A stretch of 64,000 nt of DNA from Secundilactobacillus mixtipabuli (GTDB lineage Bacteria; Bacillota; Bacilli; Lactobacillales; Lactobacillaceae): contig NZ_BCMF01000005.1 of assembly GCF_002217925.1 (NCBI RefSeq), forward strand, positions 1 through 64,000, given 5' to 3'. The notes beneath the pieces were generated by a model. That model made no database searches and had not been told where the DNA came from. It worked only from the letters and a program-made list of their open reading frames with translations. Positions 16,834 through 25,012 of this stretch are shown piece by piece. The stretch's first letter is position 1; each line of letters opens with the position of its first letter. The position numbers and the translations under genes were made by a program.

Positions 16834-17835
16834 CTAGTGAGTTGATGCGCGTTTCATTAAGCCATATGGCAATAAGACAGTCTTATTTTCCACTGGTTCG
16901 TTATTCATTAATTTGGTCAATAACCGCATTGCAACGGCACCAATATCGTAAAGTGGCTGCGTAATGGATGACATCTTAGGCCGAACCATCTCAGTCAGCT
17001 TCGTATCGTTACTTGTGATGATTTCAAAGTCTTCAGGAACGCTTAACCCAGCATCCGTCACACCGTTCATAACACCAGCAGCTAATTCATCGTCGCCAAT
17101 GACAGCAGCTGTTGCGTTGACGGATTGTAAGGCCGGTTGCAAAAGTTGCCCTGCTTTGTACGAGTAATCCGTCTCAAAGACGAGTTTTTCATCATAGCGT
17201 AGACCCGCCTTCTTGAGGGCTTGTTTATAACCCTTTAGACGATAATCCTTGTTGATCGGGTAATCCAAACTGCCGGAAACAAAAGCAACCCGTTCATTGC
17301 CATGGTCGATTAGATTCTTAGTTGCTTCTTCCACAGCAGCGGTATAGTCAATGTTAACGCTTGGCATTTGACCTTGATCGTCAACACAGCCGGCAAGAAC
17401 GATAGGCGTTTTTGAGCGTTCGAATTCCTTACGAACTTCTTCGCTAATGTCATTGCCCATAAAGACGATCCCATCAACTTGTTTAGCCATCAAAGTGTTG
17501 AGGACTTGCACCTCTTTACGGCCATTCTCATCAGAATTGGTTAAAATAATGTTGTACTTATACATCATTGCGATATCGTCAATTCCACGTGCCAGAGCTG
17601 AAAAGTACACGTTCGTGACATCCGGAATAATGACCCCAACTGTCGTCGTTTTTTTGCTAGCCAATCCACGTGCTACGGCGTTTGGACGATAGTCTAAGCG
17701 TTCGATGACATCTAAGACTTTTTTCCGAGTCGCCGGCTTGACGTTGGGATTCCCGTTAACCACTCTTGATACAGTGGCCATCGACACATCGGCTTCACGG
17801 GCGACGTCATAAATTGTTACTGTCTGTTTATCCAT
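16834..17835 (-). CDS. ccpA: catabolite control protein A (LacI family)
   Basis: The 333-residue regulator has an N-terminal LacI helix-turn-helix ([20 protein letters not shown], residues 6-25), a hinge with [13 protein letters not shown] and a periplasmic-binding-like core. Features typical of CcpA and needed for HPr-Ser-P binding are present, such as [13 protein letters not shown]. With HPr-Ser46-P it binds cre sites to repress or activate carbon genes. ATG 17835 follows AAAGGG at 8 nt. The gene is divergent from pepQ, the classic lactobacillar arrangement. A perfect cre next to its -35 indicates autoregulation. Confidence 0.96.
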   Translation of the reverse strand: MDKQTVTIYDVAREADVSMATVSRVVNGNPNVKPATRKKVLDVIERLDYRPNAVARGLASKKTTTVGVIIPDVTNVYFSALARGIDDIAMMYKYNIILTNSDENGRKEVQVLNTLMAKQVDGIVFMGNDISEEVRKEFERSKTPIVLAGCVDDQGQMPSVNIDYTAAVEEATKNLIDHGNERVAFVSGSLDYPINKDYRLKGYKQALKKAGLRYDEKLVFETDYSYKAGQLLQPALQSVNATAAVIGDDELAAGVMNGVTDAGLSVPEDFEIITSNDTKLTEMVRPKMSSITQPLYDIGAVAMRLLTKLMNNEPVENKTVLLPYGLMKRASTH

Positions 17836-17859
17836 TGCGATAGCCCTTTCTTTATTGGT

Positions 17860-17873
17860 TTAATTCGTTTTCA
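17860..17873 (-). promoter_or_regulatory. degenerate cre-like site in the ccpA leader
   Basis: TTAATTCGTTTTCA differs from TGWAANCGNTNWCA at two positions. It lies between the predicted transcription start and the ccpA start codon, a roadblock position. Confidence 0.4.
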
Positions 17874-17894
17874 TTGATTTTCAACAACTTGTTA

Positions 17895-17923
17895 AATATA
17901 TCAGATTTATTTTCAGAAATCAA
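17895..17923 (-). promoter_or_regulatory. ccpA promoter
   Basis: The minus strand reads TTGATT (17918-17923), a 17-nt spacer and TATATT (17895-17900). The start site would be near 17888, giving a leader of about 50 nt. Confidence 0.75.
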
Positions 17924-17925
17924 AT

Positions 17926-17939
17926 TGAAAACGTTTTCA
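17926..17939. promoter_or_regulatory. cre site (CcpA operator)
   Basis: TGAAAACGTTTTCA is a perfect palindrome and matches the cre consensus TGWAANCGNTNWCA at every position. It abuts the ccpA -35 box on its upstream side. The rest of the 17.94-18.25 kb intergenic DNA is AT-rich with no other site I can name. Confidence 0.88.
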
Positions 17940-18257
17940 ACTTGATAATACACTCTTCTCACAAACTTTTCAAGACCACATTAGACCCGCCCAGACCCGA
18001 AATAAGTATTGAACTGTATAGGTATGGTTTTTGACTATTCAATTAGTTTCTGAAAGCGCCCAGTATACCAAGCATTTCAAGTACACCGTCAATCAATGAA
18101 AATTAATTATTATTGAAAATTAACCGGCTTTCTAGCTTATCATTTGACCTAGACCATTTCATAAAAGTGACAGTGAAAAAGGCCAAATAACGGTCTAATT
18201 CTGGCTGAAACGCTCCTTTTTGATTGCCATAAATTCGAATTAACGGCAATTGAAAAA

Positions 18258-18266
18258 TGCTATAAT
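18258..18266 (+). promoter_or_regulatory. pepQ promoter (extended -10)
   Basis: TGCTATAAT is an extended -10 element with a full consensus hexamer. The -35 region is weak. The pepQ TTG start lies 28 nt further on. Confidence 0.7.
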
Positions 18267-18294
18267 AAGAACATCCTAATTCGAGGTGATCATT

Positions 18295-19392
18295 TTGTCA
18301 AAATTACAACAGGTCCAAGAGTGGACCGAGCAGCATCAAGCGGACTTCACATATGTTAGCGACCCAAGGACGATTCAATATCTAACGGGGTTCTATAGTG
18401 ACCCGATTGAACGGGTACTGGCGTTAATCGTCTTCCCAGATCAAGATCCTTTCATGTTTGCACCTGCTTTGGAAGTTGAAGCAATCAAAGATACCGGTTT
18501 TTCATTTCCTGTATATGGTTACTTAGACCATGAAAATCCTTGGCAAATGATTGCAGATAACGTGAAAAAACGTGTTACCCGACCGACTGAAATCGCGTTG
18601 GAAAAAAACCAGCTTTCAGTTGACCGCCTTGAACAGTTACAGCACGTCTTCCCTGACGCTAAGTTCAATCAAGACATCACGCCTTTCATCAACCAGTTAC
18701 GGGTCATCAAGACTGCTGATGAAATTGAAAAACTAAACGTCGCGGGCAAGTGGGCGGATTTTGCCTTTGAAAAAGGTTTTGCCGCCGTCAAAGCCGGCAG
18801 AACCGAACAGCAAGTCGTGGCAGAACTACAGTACGCGCTCATGAAGGAAGGGATCATGCAAATGAGTTTTGATACCCTCGTCCAAGCCGGTGCTCACGCG
18901 GCTGAGCCACATGGCGCAACTAACGCCACCAAGTTTGAAAACAACGAACTGATTCTATTTGATTTGGGCACTATTTGGCAAGGCTATATTTCAGATGCCT
19001 CTAGAACAGTGGCACTTGGTAAACCTACTGAAAAGCAGCTGGATATTTACCAAGTCTGCCTTGAAGCACAACTTACAGCGCAAGCAGCTGCTAAACCCGG
19101 CATCACTGCAGCTGAACTAGATAAAGTTGCCAGAGATATTATTACGAAGGCGGGCTACGGAGAATACTTCATTCATCGGCTCGGCCACGGTATGGGGATG
19201 AGTGAACATGAATTCCCTTCTATCATGGCGGGTAATGACATGGTCCTTCAGCCAGGGATGTGTTTCTCAATTGAACCCGGCATTTACATCCCCGGTGTCG
19301 CCGGCGTCCGGATTGAAGATTGTGTGCATATTACTGAAACCGGCTGCGAACCATTCACCCATACGCCAAAAGAATTGACAACTGTTGGTTAA
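18295..19392 (+). CDS. pepQ: Xaa-Pro dipeptidase (prolidase)
   Basis: The 365-residue cytoplasmic M24 metallopeptidase has a creatinase-like N domain (SDPRTIQYLTGFYSDPIERV) and a pita-bread catalytic domain. Metal ligands are in LFDLGTIWQGYISDASRTV (two Asp), RLGHGMGMSEHEFP (His), FSIEPGIYIP (Glu) and VRIEDCVHIT (Glu). It cleaves X-Pro dipeptides, completing proline-peptide use. The TTG at 18295 is preferred: GAGG lies 8 nt upstream, whereas a GTG at 18286 overlaps the binding site. It is divergent from ccpA; in other lactobacilli both genes respond to CcpA, and the same cre may act here. Confidence 0.93.
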   Translation: MSKLQQVQEWTEQHQADFTYVSDPRTIQYLTGFYSDPIERVLALIVFPDQDPFMFAPALEVEAIKDTGFSFPVYGYLDHENPWQMIADNVKKRVTRPTEIALEKNQLSVDRLEQLQHVFPDAKFNQDITPFINQLRVIKTADEIEKLNVAGKWADFAFEKGFAAVKAGRTEQQVVAELQYALMKEGIMQMSFDTLVQAGAHAAEPHGATNATKFENNELILFDLGTIWQGYISDASRTVALGKPTEKQLDIYQVCLEAQLTAQAAAKPGITAAELDKVARDIITKAGYGEYFIHRLGHGMGMSEHEFPSIMAGNDMVLQPGMCFSIEPGIYIPGVAGVRIEDCVHITETGCEPFTHTPKELTTVG

Positions 19393-19407
19393 CCAAACCT
19401 CTTAACT

Positions 19408-19457
19408 AAAAAGAAGCAGTCCGACCCCCATATTTGATGGTCAGATTGCTTCTTTTT
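19408..19457. terminator. bidirectional terminator pepQ / YtxH-like gene
   Basis: AAAAAGAAGCA ... TGCTTCTTTTT stem with an additional GACC/GGTC pairing inside; A-run before and T-run after. It lies between convergent genes. Confidence 0.88.
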
Positions 19458-19474
19458 ATGATTGCAGTTTAAAA

Positions 19475-19918
19475 TTAATCTTCTTTAGTGTCGTCAGAAT
19501 CGTCATCTGGTGCAGTGGCATCTCCGGCAACATCAGCACCGCCGAAAGTGTCTTCACTATTTAACACGATATCATCTGAGTCATCATCAGCTGAAGTAGA
19601 AACATCGGCTAATTCAGACCGTAATGAATCGTCTTCATCCGTTGCTGGCTTCAGTTTAGTTTCACCAAACTGACTAGCAGCGTTTTTTACCCGATCAGTA
19701 ACCGTTTGTGATTGATCAGAAAAAGTTTCCTTGAAGTCGTCCCAAGCATCACTAGCATAAAAGGCATAATCAACGGCCCGGTCTTTAGCCATGTCCATCT
19801 TCTCTTGCAAATCAGCTTTAAGCTCTGCTTTATCCTCATCACTCAAATGGTGATAAGCGACGTGCGCTGCAGCTGCTCCAGCAACTAATCCAGCTAAAAA
19901 GCCTAACTTCTTTCCCAT
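19475..19918 (-). CDS. YtxH-like small membrane-associated protein
   Basis: The 147-residue protein starts with one Gly/Ala-rich hydrophobic helix (MGKKLGFLAGLVAGAAAAHV), followed by a charged helix and a long acidic, Asp/Ser-rich tail (residues about 95-147). The layout matches YtxH-domain proteins, a general-stress family of unknown function in Firmicutes. AAGGAG is 10 nt upstream of the ATG. It lies 23 nt after the DUF948 gene, its usual partner, and probably shares its promoter. Confidence 0.8.
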   Translation of the reverse strand: MGKKLGFLAGLVAGAAAAHVAYHHLSDEDKAELKADLQEKMDMAKDRAVDYAFYASDAWDDFKETFSDQSQTVTDRVKNAASQFGETKLKPATDEDDSLRSELADVSTSADDDSDDIVLNSEDTFGGADVAGDATAPDDDSDDTKED

Positions 19919-19941
19919 AAGTCAAAAACTCCTTCCAATGA

Positions 19942-20346
19942 TCAAATTTTATTTTTACGGCCACGATAGGCTTTGAATGCCATCTCGCCAACTTTTGTAA
20001 AGACACTGGTCTTTGCTGTCTTCTTAGCTGTTGATTTGACCTTTCCCGTTAAATCATGGGTGGCCGAGTTCAGTTCAGAAACACTCGTCCCTAAATCAGC
20101 AGCTGCTTTAAATACTGGATCAATCGTTGCTACCTTGTGGTTCACATCATCTAATAGTGTGTTGGCATTGGCTAAAATATCCTCAGCGTGCTTACTGATC
20201 ACGTCCAAGTCTTCAGTCATTGTCTTAACACTCTTATTGACTTCACCAAGAGTCCGCACCATCTTCATCAAGAAGACGCCGATAAATAAGACTAAAATCA
20301 AAAATGCGATGGCCGCAATTAGGCCTGCCACTTGTCCTGCTGTCAC
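19942..20346 (-). CDS. DUF948 family protein
   Basis: The 134-residue protein has one N-terminal transmembrane helix (VAGLIAAIAFLILVLFIGVF) followed by a predicted long coiled coil (LGEVNKSVKTMTEDLDVI) and a basic C terminus ending GRKNKI. The DUF948 family commonly pairs with YtxH-like genes; the function is unknown, possibly envelope stress. The start is GTG 20346 with AGGAGG at 6-nt spacing. Confidence 0.85.
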   Translation of the reverse strand: MTAGQVAGLIAAIAFLILVLFIGVFLMKMVRTLGEVNKSVKTMTEDLDVISKHAEDILANANTLLDDVNHKVATIDPVFKAAADLGTSVSELNSATHDLTGKVKSTAKKTAKTSVFTKVGEMAFKAYRGRKNKI

Positions 20347-20378
20347 ACTACCCCTCCTTACTTTTTACTGTTAGCTTA

Positions 20379-20407
20379 AGAATAGCATTGCGAATACCTC
20401 GGCGCAA
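20379..20407 (-). promoter_or_regulatory. promoter of the DUF948-YtxH operon
   Basis: The minus strand reads TTGCGC (20402-20407), a 17-nt spacer and TATTCT (20379-20384), preceded by TGC (extended -10). Confidence 0.6.
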
Positions 20408-20488
20408 TATAAAACCACCTGAACAACTGCTTTTTTCGGTGGCTTTCTGTTACACTAGTGGTTGAAAACATTTCAAGGAGCGAACATT

Positions 20489-21340
20489 ATGATATTGACC
20501 AGTAACCTTACCCGCTTTATTCAGCGCTTTGACTGGCAACACATTGGCGAACAGATTGCGACAACGCTTTTCCAGCTTTTGCTGGTCACCGTTGGGCTGC
20601 TGCTTGTCGATTGGATCGGCAAAAAAATTATCCGGCACTTTTTCAAACGGTATAAAAAGAACAAATTTGTAGAAGGTTCCGCTAGTCGCGTTGAAACCAT
20701 TTTTACGCTGACACTCAATATTTTCCAGTATACGATCATCTTTTTCTGGGTCTACGCGCTGCTTTCATTTATGGGCGTCCCAGTGGGAACGTTAATTGCT
20801 GGTGCTGGTATTTTTAGTTTAGCCTTAGGCCTTGGTGCTCAAGGCTTTGTTTCCGATATTGTCACCGGCGCTTTTATTTTAATGGAAGATCAAATCAACG
20901 TTGGCGATGCGGTCAAAATTGGTGAAGTTGAAGGCACCGTTTCTGCAGTGGGCATTCGGACTACTCAAGTCATCAGTGCGGATGGCACATTAAACTTTAT
21001 TCCTAACCGTAACATTACGATTGTTAGTAATAAATCTCGCCATGAGATGCGGGCGATGGTACAGATCCCCATTTTCCCAGATTCCCCCATTGACCAGATC
21101 AACCAAATCATTGAAACGGTCAATCAAACCGTTCCAGCTCAATTTCCAACGATTACACAAGCCCCTACTAATTTAGGTACCGTGCCATTAGCCAATGGCC
21201 AAGTGGTGATTCAAGTGGTCACCTTTACTCAGCCGGGTGAGCAATTTGACGTCCAACATAAACTATTATCCGCCTACTTAAAAGCTATCAAGGATGCTCA
21301 TATCGAACTACCAACGATTTATCATACTGACACCAAATAA
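20489..21340 (+). CDS. mechanosensitive channel of small conductance (MscS) family
   Basis: The 283-residue membrane protein has three transmembrane segments. The pore helix region GTLIAGAGIFSLALGLGAQG is rich in Gly and Ala as in MscS TM3, followed by FVSDIVTGAFILMEDQINVGD, the start of the beta domain, then a C-terminal alpha/beta domain. It opens on membrane tension and releases solutes during osmotic downshock. ATG 20489 has AAGGAG 8 nt upstream. It is divergent from the DUF948 operon, with a TGTTACACT extended -10 at 20448-20456. Confidence 0.9.
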   Translation: MILTSNLTRFIQRFDWQHIGEQIATTLFQLLLVTVGLLLVDWIGKKIIRHFFKRYKKNKFVEGSASRVETIFTLTLNIFQYTIIFFWVYALLSFMGVPVGTLIAGAGIFSLALGLGAQGFVSDIVTGAFILMEDQINVGDAVKIGEVEGTVSAVGIRTTQVISADGTLNFIPNRNITIVSNKSRHEMRAMVQIPIFPDSPIDQINQIIETVNQTVPAQFPTITQAPTNLGTVPLANGQVVIQVVTFTQPGEQFDVQHKLLSAYLKAIKDAHIELPTIYHTDTK

Positions 21341-21383
21341 AAAAATCTGTGAGAAGTGATCAACCCTTCTCACAGATTTTTTT
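21341..21383. terminator. bidirectional terminator after the MscS gene
   Basis: AAAAATCTGTGAGAAG / CTTCTCACAGATTTTT is a perfect stem with a TGATCAACC loop and T-runs on both strands. It separates the convergent MscS and CBS-protein genes. Confidence 0.92.
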
Positions 21384-21386
21384 CTA

Positions 21387-21878
21387 TTAATTACCGCTAG
21401 TTTCCACTGAATCCAGCAAGGGCTGCACATCGTATTGTTCCGAAAAATTATGCGCCAAGTAATTGATGCGCTTTAAGAGTTCACGCCGGGTGATAATCCC
21501 CGTAAACGTCTTTTCATCAGAAACAACCGGCACAAAATTATCGTCGATCAGCAAATGCAAGATTTCCTCTAAATCCGTTGGATCTTCAATCGAACGGAAA
21601 TCGGTCTGCATCACATCAGCAACCCGTAGTCGCCGCAGATTTTCCGAAGCAACATGGTTGGTATCCAGCATGTGTTCGGTAATCATCGCTAGTGAAACCA
21701 GCCCACACAAATGCTGATCCTTATCCAAAACGGGTACTTTCGAATAACCCACTTTAGTTAACACCAAGAAAGCGTGGTAGCAGTCATTGTTAACCATCAC
21801 ATTGGCAACGATATTAGCTGGAATAATGAGGTTATCATGGTCAGCCATGATCATTTTTTTAATCGGTTCATCAATCAT
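21387..21878 (-). CDS. CBS-pair protein, CbpB/DarB-like
   Basis: The 163-residue cytoplasmic protein is made of two CBS motifs (about residues 17-75 and 86-150). Segments VGYSKVPVLDKDQHLCGLVS and NFVPVVSDEKTFTGIITRR are typical nucleotide-binding CBS turns. It resembles CbpB/DarB (B. subtilis YkuL), a c-di-AMP sensor that links potassium or c-di-AMP state to Rel and pyruvate carboxylase. That function is inferred from overall architecture and size. The ribosome-binding site is weak. It lies 22 nt after the ysnB-like gene and so is probably the last gene of the murI operon. Confidence 0.8.
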   Translation of the reverse strand: MIDEPIKKMIMADHDNLIIPANIVANVMVNNDCYHAFLVLTKVGYSKVPVLDKDQHLCGLVSLAMITEHMLDTNHVASENLRRLRVADVMQTDFRSIEDPTDLEEILHLLIDDNFVPVVSDEKTFTGIITRRELLKRINYLAHNFSEQYDVQPLLDSVETSGN

Positions 21879-21900
21879 CCGTTACGTTCACTTTACCTTT

Positions 21901-22419
21901 CTAGCGTTCAAATTGCCGGTGCAGCTGATCAATTGGGTTCAGCTTGCGATCATAAAAATCAACGTTCATCTGATCTGGTAAAACTTCAATTATGGCAAAA
22001 GTGCCACCGATTGAAGCATACTCACCACGGGGAAGTGAAATACTGCCTGGATTAACGTAAAGACGTCCCTGGGCCATTTCCGCTGCTAGCTGATGGGTGT
22101 GGCCGTATAAAACAACTGACGCGCCGATTTCACGTGCTTTAAGGTCCAGCCTCGTCAAACTCATATTTACACCGTAGAGGTGACCATGGGTCATAAAAAT
22201 TTTAGTGCCAGCCACTACCCGCTGCAGCTCGTTGGGAAAATCAGGGCCGAAATCGTTGTTGCCCTTCACAACTTGAACACCTTTAAAAAACGGATCATCC
22301 TTTTCCATCTCAGAATCACCACAATGGAAAATGGCATCGACCTTGTCACCATAAGCTTCAAAAATGGTTTGCAAAATTTGACGGTCGCCATGGTTGTCAC
22401 TGACAGCTAAAATTTTCAT
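21901..22419 (-). CDS. YfcE/YsnB-family metallophosphoesterase
   Basis: The 172-residue phosphodiesterase has calcineurin-like metal-binding motifs VSDNHGD, FHCGDSE, KGNND, FMTHGHL and LYGHTHQ. Members act on cyclic or bis-phenyl phosphodiesters in vitro. ATG 22419 has GGAGG 6 nt upstream and lies one base after the rdgB-type gene stop. The murI - rdgB - ysnB gene order matches the racE - ysnA - ysnB cluster of B. subtilis. Confidence 0.88.
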   Translation of the reverse strand: MKILAVSDNHGDRQILQTIFEAYGDKVDAIFHCGDSEMEKDDPFFKGVQVVKGNNDFGPDFPNELQRVVAGTKIFMTHGHLYGVNMSLTRLDLKAREIGASVVLYGHTHQLAAEMAQGRLYVNPGSISLPRGEYASIGGTFAIIEVLPDQMNVDFYDRKLNPIDQLHRQFER

Positions 22420-22420
22420 G

Positions 22421-23023
22421 CTAATCCTCCCACCACTGATCAAACTGTGCCATCATTTTTTGAGTTGCCCGGCCACGGTGACTGATGGCGTTCTTTTCAT
22501 CATCCGTCATCTCAGCCATGGTTTTACCCTTGGAGGCAATGTAGAAGAGCGGATCATAGCCAAAACCGTTCTCGCCACGTGGCGCGGTTAAAATCTCACC
22601 GGCAACTTCACCATCTACCACTAACTTTGACCCATTGGGTTTTAATAACACTAAGGTCGTATGGAAGATGGCTGAACGCTTATCAGCTGGCACATTCTTT
22701 AAGTTATTCAGTAATTTCGCATTATTAGCGGCATCATCATGATCACCGGCGTATCGAGCTGAGTAGATCCCCGGTTCGCCGTTTAAAGCCGCAACTTCTA
22801 ATCCGGAATCATCCGCTAAAACGGGTAACTGCGTGTGATCAGCAATGGCTTTTGCCTTGATCGTTGCGTTTTCCTCGAAGGTGGACCCGGTTTCTGAAAT
22901 TTCGCCAACATCTGGGTAATCCGCTAGGGTTTTGATCGTGATCCCCTTTGGTGCCAGCATTTCAGAAAATTCCCGTGCCTTACTTTGATTACGAGTAGCA
23001 ATAACTAATGTATTAGGCTTCAT
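22421..23023 (-). CDS. XTP/dITP diphosphatase (RdgB/HAM1 family)
   Basis: The 200-residue enzyme hydrolyses non-canonical purine triphosphates (dITP, XTP) to keep them out of DNA and RNA. HAM1 motifs are VIATRNQSKAREF at the N terminus, SETGSTFEENATIKA, VLADDSGLEVAALNGEPGI, the pair SARYAGD, and FGYDPLFY. ATG 23023 overlaps the end of murI by 11 nt and has GGAG 7 nt upstream. Normal length. Confidence 0.93.
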   Translation of the reverse strand: MKPNTLVIATRNQSKAREFSEMLAPKGITIKTLADYPDVGEISETGSTFEENATIKAKAIADHTQLPVLADDSGLEVAALNGEPGIYSARYAGDHDDAANNAKLLNNLKNVPADKRSAIFHTTLVLLKPNGSKLVVDGEVAGEILTAPRGENGFGYDPLFYIASKGKTMAEMTDDEKNAISHRGRATQKMMAQFDQWWED

Positions 23024-23864
23024 GGCTGGTCTCCTTTGGCTCTAAATCACCATAAGCGGTTAGTTGCGTCACTGGCACGTGGTGAACATCGAGATCTGAC
23101 AATTGCAGCCAGTCCTTGGCAATAGCACTGAAACTATTGATATCTCCTGTCGTATAAAATTTAGGCTGACAAACTTCACGAGCCGTATTCAACAGGTTTT
23201 GATCCGTCAATAGCTGTTTGATGACACTCACAGTTTCAACACCGGAATCAACTAGTGTGACGTCTTTCCCCATCGCCTTTTGAATCGCAGGAGCAAGCAA
23301 TGGAAAATGGGTACAGCCTAAAATTAACGTATCTACTGGCTGCCGCTTAAACGGCTTTAACTGATCCGCAACCAGTTGTTCCGTCTGTTTGTCGTGGTAC
23401 TTGCCAGCTTCCACAACGGTAACAAATTCTGGACAGGCCAACCCCTCAATCGAGGCATTTGGAGATAATTTGCTAATCGCCTGCTGATAGGCGTGACTCT
23501 TTATCGTTCCTTCAGTAGCAATAACACCGATATGCTGGCCAGTTGAGACTTTAACTGCAGTCTGACTACCAGAATCGATGACCCCCACTACAGGAATCGA
23601 TAGTTTAGCTTGTAAAATGGGTAAGGCTGCTGCTGTCGCCGTATTGCAGGCAAGCACCAACGCTTTAATCTGCTGGTCTAATAAGAAACCGGCAATTTGT
23701 TGCACAAAGTGGGCTACTTCTTCGGTTGGACGCGGTCCATAGGGCAGACGGGCCTGGTCGCCTAAGAAGACAATTGATTCGTTTGGAAGTTGTTTGAGCG
23801 CTTCTTTAACAACGGTTAGACCGCCAACACCGGAATCTAAAAAACCAATCGGTTGAGATGTCAT
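23013..23864 (-). CDS. murI: glutamate racemase
   Basis: The 283-residue cytoplasmic enzyme makes D-glutamate for peptidoglycan. The two catalytic cysteines are in VLACNTATAAALP and LILGCTHFPLL; the N-terminal GFLDSGVGGLTV and FLGDQARLPYGPR are diagnostic. The ATG at 23864 is preferred over a GTG one codon earlier because GGGAG is 6 nt upstream of the former. It heads the operon murI - rdgB - ysnB-like - CBS protein, and is divergent from the yslB-like gene. Confidence 0.95.
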   Translation of the reverse strand: MTSQPIGFLDSGVGGLTVVKEALKQLPNESIVFLGDQARLPYGPRPTEEVAHFVQQIAGFLLDQQIKALVLACNTATAAALPILQAKLSIPVVGVIDSGSQTAVKVSTGQHIGVIATEGTIKSHAYQQAISKLSPNASIEGLACPEFVTVVEAGKYHDKQTEQLVADQLKPFKRQPVDTLILGCTHFPLLAPAIQKAMGKDVTLVDSGVETVSVIKQLLTDQNLLNTAREVCQPKFYTTGDINSFSAIAKDWLQLSDLDVHHVPVTQLTAYGDLEPKETSHEA

Positions 23865-23962
23865 CACAATCTCCCTTTCAAATAGTTCTTGAAACTATAT
23901 TATTATCCTTTTTAAGACCGGAAGCAAGAAATCCCAGTTTTTTTTAAGATCGTTTAATTGTC

Positions 23963-23990
23963 TTGCAATTCAAGCGCAATCCATTGTAAT
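23963..23990 (+). promoter_or_regulatory. promoter of the YslB-like gene
   Basis: TTGCAA (23963-23968), a 16-nt spacer and TGTAAT (23985-23990). Confidence 0.55.
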
Positions 23991-24025
23991 CTAAGTGTAA
24001 GAGAAAAGTGAATGGAGATCACCTC

Positions 24026-24511
24026 ATGAATAATCAGATTTATAACCACTACCTATCAAACCCTGAAACCGCCCCCTTATTTGGCAAGGCACTCATCAGA
24101 GACGTTGTGTTGACCGATCTTTTAGGGGCGGATGCAGGCAAAATCGCTTATTGGGAAGGCAAACAGTTGGCAAGACGATTCACCTTAGGTAGTATCCAAG
24201 ACCTCGTGCGTTTCTTCCAGCAGGCTGAATTAGGCGACTTGATGCTGCAGAAACAAACCGCTAAAGAATGGCAATTTACACTCAGTGGCAAGCCAGTGAC
24301 CAGCCGGCTTTCATTGCAGCCTGATGCCACCTTTTCGCTAGAAGCCGGGTTTTTAGCCCAAACTGCTCAGCAAATGGTTGGCGTTATCGCTGAAACCGAA
24401 ATGGGTGAAAAGCCCAAGCGTGCTGAAGGCATCAGTTTGGTTGTCCACCTTGATCCTAAAGATGCCGTTTCGGATCCGCAGGAACTAGATCCCATGAAAA
24501 TTATCGATTAA
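24026..24511 (+). CDS. YslB-family (DUF2507) protein
   Basis: The 161-residue soluble protein has the DUF2507/YslB pattern: an N-terminal LIRDVVLTDLLGADAGKIAYW and the GKQLARRFTL segment, then a beta-rich SLQPDATFSLEAGFLAQTAQ. The function is unknown; the fold is related to the V4R-like domain of transport or sensing proteins. ATG 24026 has GGAG at 8 nt; a GTG at 24008 is less well placed. It is monocistronic. Confidence 0.82.
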   Translation: MNNQIYNHYLSNPETAPLFGKALIRDVVLTDLLGADAGKIAYWEGKQLARRFTLGSIQDLVRFFQQAELGDLMLQKQTAKEWQFTLSGKPVTSRLSLQPDATFSLEAGFLAQTAQQMVGVIAETEMGEKPKRAEGISLVVHLDPKDAVSDPQELDPMKIID

Positions 24512-24544
24512 GCTGAATGCTCACTAAATAAAGTTTCAAACTAA

Positions 24545-24593
24545 AGAGGACCTCATTACCAGTTAAGTTAACTGCTAATGAGGCCCTCTTTTT
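24545..24593. terminator. terminator between yslB-like gene and trxA
   Basis: A 20-bp interrupted stem (AGAGG-CCTCATTA-CAGTTAA / TTAACTG-TAATGAGG-CCTCT) followed on the plus strand by TTTTT. It is convergent with trxA, where the T-run is weaker. Confidence 0.88.
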
Positions 24594-24619
24594 AGTTCAC
24601 AAACGCTGCTTTAAGTTCA

Positions 24620-24937
24620 CTAAGCTTCAACGTATTGTGATAGTAATTGCTTTAATTGGTCTTTGGTGTGATAGCCAACAACCGTATCCACAACTTGACC
24701 GTCCTTTTTAACAAGGAGGGTCGGGATACTCATAATACCGAATTTTTGTGGTGTATCAGGGTTGGCATCAACATCCATCTTGTTGAATGTCACGTCATCC
24801 ATTTCACTAGAAAGTTGTTCAACTACTGGTGATTGCATCCGGCAAGGACCACACCACGTTGCCCAAAAATCAGTTAATGTAACACCCTTCGATGTATCGT
24901 TTTCAAAAGTTTTATCTGTCGTTTCTGCAACAGTCAT
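24620..24937 (-). CDS. trxA: thioredoxin
   Basis: The 105-residue thioredoxin has the active site FWATWCGPCRMQSPV with the WCGPC motif at about residues 27-31, and the cis-proline MSIPTLLV. It reduces protein disulfides and serves ribonucleotide reductase and peroxiredoxins, with electrons from thioredoxin reductase. AGGAGG is 9 nt before the ATG. It follows mutS2 by 75 nt with its own promoter, a standard order in Lactobacillales. Confidence 0.96.
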   Translation of the reverse strand: MTVAETTDKTFENDTSKGVTLTDFWATWCGPCRMQSPVVEQLSSEMDDVTFNKMDVDANPDTPQKFGIMSIPTLLVKKDGQVVDTVVGYHTKDQLKQLLSQYVEA

Positions 24938-24972
24938 AAAACGATCCCTCCTTTATTTGTTTACCTTTAGTA

Positions 24973-25000
24973 AGTGTATCAGATTTTTCAAAAAGAACAA
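24973..25000 (-). promoter_or_regulatory. trxA promoter
   Basis: The minus strand reads TTGTTC (24995-25000), a 16-nt spacer and TACACT (24973-24978), in the mutS2-trxA gap. Confidence 0.6.
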
Positions 25001-25012
25001 GCAATTAGCTGG

